The translations under genes were made by a program, and so were the position numbers. The notes beneath the pieces are model-generated. The model was not told the DNA's origin. It made no database searches and worked only from the letters and a program-made list of their open reading frames with translations. Source: an uncultured bacterium (GTDB lineage Bacteria; Actinomycetota; Coriobacteriia; Coriobacteriales; Coriobacteriaceae). Taken from it: a stretch of 64,000 bases of DNA. The stretch spans positions 62,001-126,000 of the forward strand of contig CAJMPU010000003.1 of the NCBI GenBank assembly GCA_905215505.1, given 5' to 3'. Shown here in pieces: positions 8,603 through 16,389 of the stretch (within the stretch, counting starts at the first letter, position 1; each line of letters begins with the position of its first letter).

Positions 8603-9421
8603 ATGTCTGCAATCACTATTCTGCTTGTTGCGATTGTCGCGTTGCTTGCCGGTATGGAAGGCATTCTGGATGAGTTCCAGTTCCATCAGCCGCTCGTGGC
8701 ATGCACGCTTATCGGTCTCGTAACCGGTCACCTTCAGGAGGGCATCCTCCTGGGCGGTTCGCTCCAGATGATGGCCCTTGGCTGGGCTAACGTCGGCGCC
8801 GCCGTCGCGCCTGACGCCGCTCTGGCCTCGGTCGCTTCTTCGATCATCATGGTGCTCGCCCTCAACGGTGGCGCCACCGATTCGGCCAAGGCCGTTACCG
8901 CCGCCATCGCCGTCGCCGTCCCGCTGTCGGTCGCTGGTCTGTTCCTGACCATGATCTGCCGTACCCTGGCTACCGCTATGGTTCACGGCATGGACGCCTG
9001 CGCCGAGAAGGGCGACTTCGCCGGCATCGAGCGTTGGCAGTACGCCGGCATCCTCATGCAGGGTGTTCGTATCGCCATCCCGGCAGTACTTCTGTGCATC
9101 ATCCCGGCCGAGGCCGTTACCAACGCGCTTAACGCTATGCCCGATTGGCTGTCCGGCGGCATGGCTGTCGGCGGCGGCATGGTCGCTTCCGTCGGTTACG
9201 CCATGGTCATCAACATGATGGCCACCAAGGAGACCTGGCCGTTCTTCATCCTCGGCTTTGTCCTTGCTGCCATCCCTCAGCTCACGCTGATCGCCCTTGG
9301 CCTCATCGGCATCTCCCTTGCCCTCATCTACCTTGGCCTTAAGGATCTGGCCAAGCAGGGTGGCGGCATGGGCGGTGGCTCCGGTGACCCGCTCGGCGAC
9401 ATTCTGAACGATTACGAGTAG
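8603..9421 (+). CDS. manY: PTS mannose-family EIIC subunit
   Basis: A 272-residue integral membrane protein of the ManY family, with multiple hydrophobic segments and the conserved region around GSLQMMALGWANVGAAVAPD. It forms the translocation channel together with EIID. AAAGGAGGG precedes ATG 8603 and the gene starts 18 bases after manX. The C-terminal tail is Gly-rich (GGGMGGGSGDPLGDILNDYE), as is common in this family. Co-transcribed with manX and manZ. Confidence 0.92.
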   Translation: MSAITILLVAIVALLAGMEGILDEFQFHQPLVACTLIGLVTGHLQEGILLGGSLQMMALGWANVGAAVAPDAALASVASSIIMVLALNGGATDSAKAVTAAIAVAVPLSVAGLFLTMICRTLATAMVHGMDACAEKGDFAGIERWQYAGILMQGVRIAIPAVLLCIIPAEAVTNALNAMPDWLSGGMAVGGGMVASVGYAMVINMMATKETWPFFILGFVLAAIPQLTLIALGLIGISLALIYLGLKDLAKQGGGMGGGSGDPLGDILNDYE

Positions 9422-9437
9422 GAGGGGAGTGATACAT

Positions 9438-10358
9438 ATGGCAGAGAACAAGATTCAGCTCACCAAGGCTGACCGTAAGAAGGTTTGCTTCCGTCATCAG
9501 TTCCTTCAGGGCTCGTGGAACTACGAGCGTATGCAGAACGGCGGCTGGTGCTTCGCAATGATCCCTGCGATCAAGAAGCTCTACACCAGCAAGGATGACC
9601 AGATTGCCGCTCTTAAGCGCCACCTGGAGTTCTATAACACCCACCCCTATGTTTCCGCCCCCGTCATTGGCGTTACCCTCGCCCTCGAGGAGGAGCGCGC
9701 CAACGGTGCTCCGATTGACGACGTCGCCATTCAGGGCGTCAAGGTCGGTATGATGGGCCCGCTCGCCGGCGTCGGCGACCCCGCCTTCTGGTTCACCCTT
9801 CGCCCGATTCTGGGTGCACTGGGCGCTTCCCTGGCCCTGTCCGGCAGCATCGCCGGTCCGCTGCTGTTCTTCTTCGCGTGGAACATCATCCGTTACGCCT
9901 TCCTGTGGTACACGCAGGAGTTTGGCTACAAGGTCGGCTCCTCCATCGCCAAGGACCTCTCCGGCGGTCTGATGGGCAAGGTCACCGAGGGTGCTTCCAT
10001 CCTGGGTATGTTCATCATCGGCGCCCTGGTCGAGCGCTGGGTGTCCATCTCCTTCACCCCGGTCGTCTCCAAGGTCACGCAGTCCGCTGGCGCCTATATC
10101 GACTGGGCCAACCTGCCCGCCGGTTCTGAGGGCATCAAGCAGGCATTGACGATGTACAGCTCTGTCGGTGCCAATGCACTCGACCCGGTGAAGGTCACCA
10201 CGCTTCAGGCCAACCTCGATCAGCTCATCCCCGGCCTTGCCGCCGTGTGCCTGACCCTTCTGGTCTGCAAGCTCCTCAAGAAGAAGGTCAGCCCGATCGT
10301 CATCATCCTGGCTCTCTTCGCCGTCGGCATCATCGGTCGCGTCTGCGGCTTCATGTAA
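9438..10358 (+). CDS. manZ: PTS mannose-family EIID subunit
   Basis: A 306-residue ManZ-family protein with an amphipathic N-terminal half (LQGSWNYERMQNGGWCFAM) and C-terminal membrane spans. It completes the EIIC-EIID membrane complex. ATG 9438 is chosen because GGAGGGG at 9421-9427 is then 10 bases upstream; the in-frame GTG at 9429 is too close to that site. It follows manY by 16 bases. The GPLAGVGDPAFWFTLRPI segment is a family hallmark. Confidence 0.92.
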   Translation: MAENKIQLTKADRKKVCFRHQFLQGSWNYERMQNGGWCFAMIPAIKKLYTSKDDQIAALKRHLEFYNTHPYVSAPVIGVTLALEEERANGAPIDDVAIQGVKVGMMGPLAGVGDPAFWFTLRPILGALGASLALSGSIAGPLLFFFAWNIIRYAFLWYTQEFGYKVGSSIAKDLSGGLMGKVTEGASILGMFIIGALVERWVSISFTPVVSKVTQSAGAYIDWANLPAGSEGIKQALTMYSSVGANALDPVKVTTLQANLDQLIPGLAAVCLTLLVCKLLKKKVSPIVIILALFAVGIIGRVCGFM

Positions 10359-10414
10359 GCACGCTTCGGCTTAAGACCGAGAGTTGCTAGGCAAGGGCTT
10401 TTGAGCCATTGAAA

Positions 10415-10459
10415 CGGACCGCACCCGGTGGGTACACTGGATGCGGTCCGATTGTTTTT
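10415..10459 (+). terminator. Hairpin terminator or attenuator between manZ and the DUF956 gene
   Basis: Perfect nine-base arms CGGACCGCA (10415-10423) and TGCGGTCCG (10442-10450) are followed by ATTGTTTTT. It lies between manZ and the DUF956 gene and ends only 20 bases before the latter's start, so it could reduce rather than abolish expression of that gene. Confidence 0.7.
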
Positions 10460-10478
10460 ATTGGAGGGCGAGGCGCGT

Positions 10479-10877
10479 ATGGCGCAATCTCAGAACAGCA
10501 CGGTCGATCTGGCAACGCCGGCAACCTGCCTGATGGGGCTTACCAGTCACGGTAACGTGATGGTGGGCAATAAGGCGTTTGAGTACTATAACGAGCGTAA
10601 TCCCGAGGATTATATCCAAATCCCGTGGGACGAGGTCGACTATATTGCCGCCGAGGTTTTGCGCGGCACCAAGAAGATTACGCGTTTTGCCATCTTCACC
10701 AAGGACAACGGTCACTTTACGTTTTCGACGCGCGACGACAAAGAGACGTTGCGCGCGGTCCGCAAGTACGTCGACGAGGATAAGCTCGTGCGTTCGCCTG
10801 ACTTTATCGATGTGACGGCTAAGGGCGCCAAGAGCATCCCCTCCGTTATCAAAAACCTCTTCCACAAAGGCAACTAG
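10479..10877 (+). CDS. manO: DUF956 family protein (ManO-like), PTS-associated
   Basis: A 132-residue soluble protein of the DUF956 family, the gene usually found directly after mannose PTS operons and named manO in lactic acid bacteria, where a regulatory role has been suggested. ATG 10479 is used because GGAGGG lies 10 bases upstream; the frame is open from 10428 without a better site. The sequence contains the PWDEVDYIAAEVLRGTKKITRFAIFT core, which resembles a PH-like fold. Separated from manZ by a hairpin, so expression may be partly independent. Confidence 0.8.
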   Translation: MAQSQNSTVDLATPATCLMGLTSHGNVMVGNKAFEYYNERNPEDYIQIPWDEVDYIAAEVLRGTKKITRFAIFTKDNGHFTFSTRDDKETLRAVRKYVDEDKLVRSPDFIDVTAKGAKSIPSVIKNLFHKGN

Positions 10878-10902
10878 CCATTAAAGAGCGCCCCCCTAAA
10901 GT

Positions 10903-11102
10903 GGGACGCGGTTTCCCATGAGGCTCGATCGGGAAAGTGCATCCCGGTTCGAGTGCCGATTGCGGGATGTAGTTTCCGGAACGGGCCCGTTTGGGAAACC
11001 GTGTCCCGTTTCGAGTCGAAATTCTGGGACACAGTTTCCCAGCGAGGTCCCATGGGGAAAGTCTGACCCAGATTTTGCCTGGATAGTGGGACGCACTTTC
11101 CG
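10903..11102. repeat. 62-bp-period array of alternating palindromic 15-mers (array 1)
   Basis: Seven 15-base boxes alternate between two complementary types. Type A (GGGACACAGTTTCCC and variants) starts at 10903, 10964, 11026 and 11088. Type B (GGGAAACCGTGTCCC and variants) starts at 10931, 10993 and 11055. Both series have a period of 61-62 bases, A to B is 28-29 and B to A is 33. Adjacent boxes are near-exact reverse complements, so strong hairpins can form. The spacers differ. A second array with the same geometry lies at 21761-21899. I know of no name for this element. Confidence 0.85.
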
Positions 11103-11182
11103 GAGGGCTGTTCCACCGCAACTTCGAAGAGTGGGTATACGCTGCATTACAGCGGCGTAAATCTGCTACACTAATACAACAT

Positions 11183-11258
11183 GCCTCCGTAGCTCAGGGG
11201 ATAGAGCACCGCTCTCCTAAAGCGGGTGTCGACGGTTCGAATCCGCCCGGGGGCACCA
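11183..11258 (+). tRNA. tRNA-Arg (anticodon CCU)
   Basis: Cloverleaf visible: acceptor GCCTCCG pairs with CGGGGGC (one U-G pair), D-arm GCTC/GAGC, anticodon stem CCGCT/AGCGG with loop CTCCTAA giving anticodon CCU for AGG codons, T-arm GACGG-TTCGAAT-CCGCC, discriminator A and encoded CCA at 11256-11258. Length 76 with CCA. Confidence 0.95.
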
Positions 11259-11268
11259 GAGATTTGCC

Positions 11269-11301
11269 GAGCCCGGTACCACCACGGTGCCGGGCTCTTC
11301 T
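11269..11301 (+). terminator. Terminator after tRNA-Arg
   Basis: Arms GAGCCCGGTACC (11269-11280) and GGTGCCGGGCTC (11286-11297), one G-U pair, loop of five bases, followed by TTCTGGTTC. It begins 11 bases after the tRNA. Confidence 0.75.
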
Positions 11302-11311
11302 GGTTCATGCC

Positions 11312-11356
11312 ATGTCAAAAACGAAGCGCCCGCTTGCTGGGGGAGCAAGCGGGCGC
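11312..11356 (-). terminator. Terminator of the kinase/cell-wall operon
   Basis: Perfect 13-base arms GCGCCCGCTTGCT and AGCAAGCGGGCGC at 11326-11338 and 11344-11356, followed on the minus strand by TTCGTTTTTGAC. It lies about 50 bases past the PASTA kinase stop at 11409 and ends the six-gene minus-strand operon. Confidence 0.8.
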
Positions 11357-11408
11357 CTGTGAGCGAATATGTTTGCGGCGAGAGCCGTAATGAGCGGTTG
11401 GGTTGCGA

Positions 11409-13370
11409 CTAGTTGGTCGTACCGGAATCGTCGCCCGTGCTCGTGCCTGAACCCGAACCCGAGCTAGAAAGTGCGACCGTCAGCGTAATCGTGCTGTCGG
11501 TGGATTGCTTACCGGTGGGGGAGACGCCCGTAACGGTGGCATTCTCGTTGCCGCTCACAGGGTTGCCGTTCTGGTCACAGAAGCTGATGTTGTAGAAACC
11601 GGCGTTGTTGAGCGCGGTGACGGCGGCGGAGATGCTCTTGCCGTACAGGTTGCCCGGGACGCTGGCCTTGCCGGACTTCTTGGCGATGACGACGGTGATC
11701 GTGGCACCGGGCTTCTGCTTGCCGCTGGGGTTCCAGCTAATTACGGTACCCTCGGTAACCGAGTCGTTTTCCTGGTAGCTCACGTCGACGCCAAAGCCAG
11801 CCATGTCGAGAGCGTTGCGTGCCTGGGCCTCGGTCATGTCGGTCAGATCGGGCACCGAGGTGGTGTCCGGGCCGCTGGAGACCTTGTAGGAGATGGTTGT
11901 GCCCTTCTCGATCTCCTTGCCGGCAGCAGTGCTCTGTTCAAAGACCTGGCCCTCTTCGGCCTCGTTGGCTTCTTCCGAAGCGCTGCCCTTCAGGCCCACA
12001 CTTGCCAGTGCGGCCTCGGCTTGGTCCTTGGTCAGGCCGATGAGCTGCGGAACCTCAACCTTCTCGGAGGGCTTAGGGCCCTTGGAGATTACCAGGTTCA
12101 CCCTCGTGCCCTTGGCCTTCTTGGTGTTGCCGTTGGGGGTCTGCTCGGCGACCTTTCCCTCGTCGACATCGTCGTTGTAGCTCTGGTCGACGGAGCCAAC
12201 CTCAAGGCCGGCTTTCTTGATCAGCTCAATAGCGGTTTCCTGGTCCTTGCCCAGCACGTCGGGCACCGTGACCTGTTCGCCACTGAACATGCCCGTGGCA
12301 AAGGCCACTACAATGCCAATCACGGCGACGGCGGCAATCACGGCGGCGATGATCTTGTTCTTGTTGGACTTAGGCTTCTCAGCCTCGTAGGAGCCCGTGG
12401 AGCCCGAGGCAGCACTGCGGGCGGTATTCTGACCGCTCACGCCCGAGACGGGACGAACCATAGCGCGCGTTGAGTCGGAAAGCTCGCGGGTCTTGGTGGC
12501 ACCCAAGTCGCCGGCGGCACCGATGACGCGCGTGGGCTCCGAGACGTTGACAGCACGGCCGGACAGATAGCTGTTGAGCACCTGACGCAGCTCGTCGGCT
12601 GTCTGGAAGCGGTTTGCCGGGTCCTTCTCCATGCACTTGAGGATGATGCGCTCCAGGTCGGCATCGACGCCGGAGTTGATCTGGCTCGGCGGGATGGGGA
12701 GCTCGTTGACCTGCTTGAGCGCGACCGAGATGGCGTCATCGCCGTCAAAGGGTACGCGGCCGGTGGCGCACTCGTACATGACGACACCCAGCGAGTAGAT
12801 ATCCGAGGTGGGGCCGAGGTCCTGGCCGCGGGTCTGCTCGGGGCTTACATAGTGGGCGGTGCCCAGCACGTTGTTGTCCTGCGTGAGATGACTGTTCTTG
12901 GCGCGTGCGATGCCAAAATCCATTACCTTGATGTTGCCGTCGGGCAGCACCATGATGTTTTGCGGCTTAATGTCGCGGTGGATGATCTCGTGCTTGTGTG
13001 CGACCGAAAGCGCGGAGCTGATCTGCGAGCCGATCTGCGCGACCTTCTTGGGATCGAGGGCGCCGTGGCTCTTGATGCCGCTCTTAAGGTCGGTACCGCG
13101 CAGGTACTCCATGACGATGTAATAGGTGTCGCCGTCCTTGCCCCAGTCGTAGACGCCCACGATATAGGGGGAGGACAGGCCGGCAGCTGCCTGGGCTTCC
13201 TGCTTAAAGCGAGCGGCGAAGGTGGCGTCGCCGGCATACTGCGGAAGCATGATCTTGACGGCAACCGTGCGGTCGAGGACCTGATCCTGTGCGCGGTAGA
13301 CGGTCGCCATACCGCCCGTTCCCACCTTATCCTTGAGGAGGTATCTTCCCCCGAGGACCCTCTGTTCCAT
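11409..13370 (-). CDS. pknB: PASTA-domain Ser/Thr protein kinase (PknB/Stk1 family)
   Basis: A 653-residue transmembrane kinase. The kinase domain (about 8-270) has the Gly-rich loop GTGGMATV, VAVKI, catalytic HRDIKPQN and DFGIA. A single span (IIAAVIAAVAVIGIVVAFATG) follows a low-complexity juxtamembrane region, and four PASTA repeats fill the outer half (VTVPDVLG..., VEVPQLIG..., TSVPDLTD..., and a last repeat starting ASVPGNLYG). PASTA domains sense muropeptides or lipid II in relatives. ATG 13370 is chosen for AGGAG upstream. Last gene of the operon, after the FtsW-PBP gene and in the same order as mycobacterial pknB, so a role in controlling growth and septal wall synthesis is expected. 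Confidence 0.93.
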   Translation of the reverse strand: MEQRVLGGRYLLKDKVGTGGMATVYRAQDQVLDRTVAVKIMLPQYAGDATFAARFKQEAQAAAGLSSPYIVGVYDWGKDGDTYYIVMEYLRGTDLKSGIKSHGALDPKKVAQIGSQISSALSVAHKHEIIHRDIKPQNIMVLPDGNIKVMDFGIARAKNSHLTQDNNVLGTAHYVSPEQTRGQDLGPTSDIYSLGVVMYECATGRVPFDGDDAISVALKQVNELPIPPSQINSGVDADLERIILKCMEKDPANRFQTADELRQVLNSYLSGRAVNVSEPTRVIGAAGDLGATKTRELSDSTRAMVRPVSGVSGQNTARSAASGSTGSYEAEKPKSNKNKIIAAVIAAVAVIGIVVAFATGMFSGEQVTVPDVLGKDQETAIELIKKAGLEVGSVDQSYNDDVDEGKVAEQTPNGNTKKAKGTRVNLVISKGPKPSEKVEVPQLIGLTKDQAEAALASVGLKGSASEEANEAEEGQVFEQSTAAGKEIEKGTTISYKVSSGPDTTSVPDLTDMTEAQARNALDMAGFGVDVSYQENDSVTEGTVISWNPSGKQKPGATITVVIAKKSGKASVPGNLYGKSISAAVTALNNAGFYNISFCDQNGNPVSGNENATVTGVSPTGKQSTDSTITLTVALSSSGSGSGTSTGDDSGTTN

Positions 13371-13502
13371 TCCTGCTCCTAACATAACTATTCGCTCAAC
13401 GATGTGTGTAGTACCAAATGTGTGGCCGCTGGGGCCGTGTGGCGCGTAGCCGCTAGCTCATCGGCCGTGGCGCGTCCCAAGTATCCGCTTTGATCACGGG
13501 CA

Positions 13503-16373
13503 TCACGCCCCCTGTGCGGCGAGCGCCGCGGTCAGGACGATACCGGCAATCTTAGCCGCCTCGACGTCGTGTTTGTCGTAATTCTCCAGGGCCACCGAGA
13601 TGGCAACCGTGGGTGAATCGTAAGGTGCAAAGCCAACAAACATAGAGTTGACGTTGGTGCCGCCGGTCTCGGCCGAACCGGTCTTGCCGGCAACCTTGAC
13701 GCCCGGAATCTGGGCATCGGTGCCGGTACCGGACTGGACGACGGCGAGCATAGCCTGCTTGACCTGGTCGGCCGTGGCAGAGCTGACAGCCTGGCCCAGA
13801 GAGCGGGACTGCGTGGTCTTAACCACGGTTCCGTCCGGGGCGAGTATCTGGGACACAAAGAACGGGTCCATGACCACGCCGCTGTTGGCGATAGCGGCGG
13901 CGATCACGCAATTCTGCATAACGGTGGTCTGCGGGCCAGGCGTGTGGTCCATGCCGACGGGCTGGCCGGCGCCTGCCCAAGCGGTCTCCCACTCGGTCAT
14001 AAGCGACGGGTCGGCCATGATGGAGGCGGCGGAGGTCAGATCTTGGCCGAGCTTTTGGCCGTAGCCAAAGGCGTTGGCAAACTGGACGAGCGAGCTGGCG
14101 CCAATCTCGTTGGCCACCTGGCCAAAGACGACGTTGGACGACACGGCGAAGGCCTGCTGCAGGCTGATGGTGCCGTAGCTCTCGTTGGCAGAGTTGGTGA
14201 CCGGCGCGTTGCCGATGTCCATGGAGCCGGGCGCCTGGTACGTGCTGGTAAGGCTGGCGGTGCCGGTCTCGAGTGCCGCGGAAAGCGTAACGACCTTAAA
14301 CGTGGAGCCCGGCGTGTACAGCGCGTCCATGGCGCGATTGTACATAGAGCCGTCCTCGCCGCCGCCCGCCTGCAGCAGGGCGTCGATGTTGGTGTTGTCG
14401 TAGGTGGGCGAGCTGGCACATGCGAGCACCGCGCCGGTACGCGGGTCGATGACCACTACAGCGCCCTTAAAGCCCTTGAGCGCCTGCTCGGCCGCCGTCT
14501 GGATACGCGAGTCAATGGTGAGCTTGGCGGTGTTGCCCGGCTGGGTCTGGCCCGCGAGCGACGCGATGGCGTTGTTCCAGCTGGAGTAATCCTTGGAGCC
14601 GGTGAGCGTGTCGTTCATGACGCTCTCGATGGCGGTGGTGCCATACTGCTGGCTCACGTAGCCAACCACGTGCGCTGCCAGGTTGCCGTTGGGGTAGGAG
14701 CGTACGTAGGTGCCGTCCTCCTGCTGCAGCGACTCGGCCAGCGTCACGCCGTCGGACGTGATGATGGAACCGCGCTGGATGTACTTGGAGCGGGCGATGG
14801 TGTGGTTGTTGGTCGGCATGTCCTGATAGTCCTTGGCCTTAATGACCTGGACATAGGTGAGGTTGCCGATAAGGATGGCGAACAGCGCCGTAAAGGCGAG
14901 CACCGCACGGGTTAGACGGTTGGCGAGCGCAACGCGGCCGAGCACGCCGGATTCAGGCGTGTCGAGCAGGCGACGGCGCATGCGCGAGCCGACGGAATGA
15001 CTGCCGCTACCGTAGGAAGACGAGGTGGCAAAGCGCGTGCCCGTCGGGGCGGCGGCAGATGCGACCTGATCATCGGTGATGGCGGCCATGGTGCCGGTGC
15101 CGGTAAGCTCGGCCTCGCGTCCGGTCGCTTCGTCACCGGCGCGCAGCAGGAGCGCGACGATGATAAAGCTTGCCAGCAGCGAGGAACCGCCCTGGCTCAT
15201 AAAGGGCAGGGTGACGCCGGTTAGCGGGATCAGGCGGGTAACGCCGCCCACGATCAAGAAGGCCTGGAAGCTGATGGCGGCCGTAAGGCCCGTGGCGCTA
15301 AAGGCGGCGAGGTCGGATTTAGCGCGGGCAGCTGTGGTCAGGCCGCGAACGGCAAAGAGCATAAACAGGATGAGCACGGCGCCGCCGCCCAAGAGGCCCA
15401 TCTCCTCGCCGATAGCCGAGAAGATAAAGTCGGACTCGACGACAGGGATGTTGTTGGCCATGCCGTTGCCGATGCCAACGCCGACCAGACCGCCATCGGC
15501 AAGCGAGAAGAGTGACTGGACGATCTGGTAGCCCTGGCCCTGGGCGTCCTTAAACGGATCGACCCAAACCTGGAAACGCACCTGAACGTGAGACAGGAAC
15601 TTGTAGGCGCCCACGGCTCCGACGGCTAAGAGCGCAAGGCCGATAACGACATACGAAAAGCGCCCCGTGGCAACGTAGAGCATCAGCAAGAAGATGGTGT
15701 AGAACAGCACGGCAGAACCCAGGTCGCGTTCGAAGACGACGACGAGCAGGCACACACCCCACACGGCAAACAACGGCAGCAGCAGTCGCAGGCGAGGGAT
15801 CTTAAAGCCCAAGATCTTGCGGTTGGAGATGGAGAGCAGCTCGCGGTTCTCGGCCAGGTACCCGGCCAGGAACAGCACGATAAAGACCTTGGCGAACTCG
15901 CCGGGCTGGATGGTAAAGCCCGCGATGCGAATCCACAGCTTGGAGCCCGAGATCGTGGTGCCGATAAAGATCGGCAGCATCAGCAGAATGATGCCGATGA
16001 TGCCAAAGGTGTACTTGTAGCGCATGACTACGTCGAGGTTCTTAACCAACGCGAGCGTTCCCACCATGAGCGCCACCGAGACAAACAGGATGATGAGCTG
16101 TGAGATGGCGAGAGCGGGGGCGAGGCGTGTCACGAACGTGATGCCGATGCCCGAAAGTATAAATACGATGGGTAGGATGGCGGGGTCGGCGCCGGGCGCC
16201 AAGATGCGCACGGCGATATGTGCCGCGGCGAAGGCGGCAAAGAGGCCGATCGGCACCGCGAGCGTCTCAAAGGAGATGGCGGCGCCCGCGGTGAGCACGT
16301 ACATCGCATACAGCAGGATGACGGGGAACGCCGAGGCGATGAGCAAGAGCAGCTCGGTGTTGCGGCGACTCAT
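13503..16373 (-). CDS. FtsW/RodA - class B penicillin-binding protein fusion
   Basis: A 956-residue protein that joins two cell-wall synthesis enzymes. Residues about 1-400 are a SEDS glycosyltransferase (FtsW/RodA) with about ten membrane spans, including GFTIQPGEFAKVF and GMANNIPVVESDFIFSAIGEE. After a linker (about 400-465) comes a further span and a class B PBP: IQRGSIITSDG (dimerisation region start), SxxK as STFK in YTPGSTFKVV, SxN as SSN in FAVSSNVVFG, and KTG in VAGKTGSAETGG. SEDS proteins polymerise lipid II and the PBP crosslinks the glycan. In most bacteria they are separate partner proteins, as in rodA-pbpA of the mycobacterial operon. The single continuous frame here is intact. 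ATG 16373 is favoured by AGGGAG upstream. Confidence 0.9.
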   Translation of the reverse strand: MSRRNTELLLLIASAFPVILLYAMYVLTAGAAISFETLAVPIGLFAAFAAAHIAVRILAPGADPAILPIVFILSGIGITFVTRLAPALAISQLIILFVSVALMVGTLALVKNLDVVMRYKYTFGIIGIILLMLPIFIGTTISGSKLWIRIAGFTIQPGEFAKVFIVLFLAGYLAENRELLSISNRKILGFKIPRLRLLLPLFAVWGVCLLVVVFERDLGSAVLFYTIFLLMLYVATGRFSYVVIGLALLAVGAVGAYKFLSHVQVRFQVWVDPFKDAQGQGYQIVQSLFSLADGGLVGVGIGNGMANNIPVVESDFIFSAIGEEMGLLGGGAVLILFMLFAVRGLTTAARAKSDLAAFSATGLTAAISFQAFLIVGGVTRLIPLTGVTLPFMSQGGSSLLASFIIVALLLRAGDEATGREAELTGTGTMAAITDDQVASAAAPTGTRFATSSSYGSGSHSVGSRMRRRLLDTPESGVLGRVALANRLTRAVLAFTALFAILIGNLTYVQVIKAKDYQDMPTNNHTIARSKYIQRGSIITSDGVTLAESLQQEDGTYVRSYPNGNLAAHVVGYVSQQYGTTAIESVMNDTLTGSKDYSSWNNAIASLAGQTQPGNTAKLTIDSRIQTAAEQALKGFKGAVVVIDPRTGAVLACASSPTYDNTNIDALLQAGGGEDGSMYNRAMDALYTPGSTFKVVTLSAALETGTASLTSTYQAPGSMDIGNAPVTNSANESYGTISLQQAFAVSSNVVFGQVANEIGASSLVQFANAFGYGQKLGQDLTSAASIMADPSLMTEWETAWAGAGQPVGMDHTPGPQTTVMQNCVIAAAIANSGVVMDPFFVSQILAPDGTVVKTTQSRSLGQAVSSATADQVKQAMLAVVQSGTGTDAQIPGVKVAGKTGSAETGGTNVNSMFVGFAPYDSPTVAISVALENYDKHDVEAAKIAGIVLTAALAAQGA

Positions 16374-16389
16374 AAGCGGCACTCCCTTT

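Noticed and set aside
7514..9451. 645-codon antisense frame across the PTS genes
   Set aside because: Shadow of manX/manY; repetitive Asp/Gly/Arg-rich composition and no ribosome-binding site.
10903..11102. CRISPR array
   Set aside because: The repeated boxes alternate in orientation, differ between copies and have short spacers of 13-18 bases; no cas genes.
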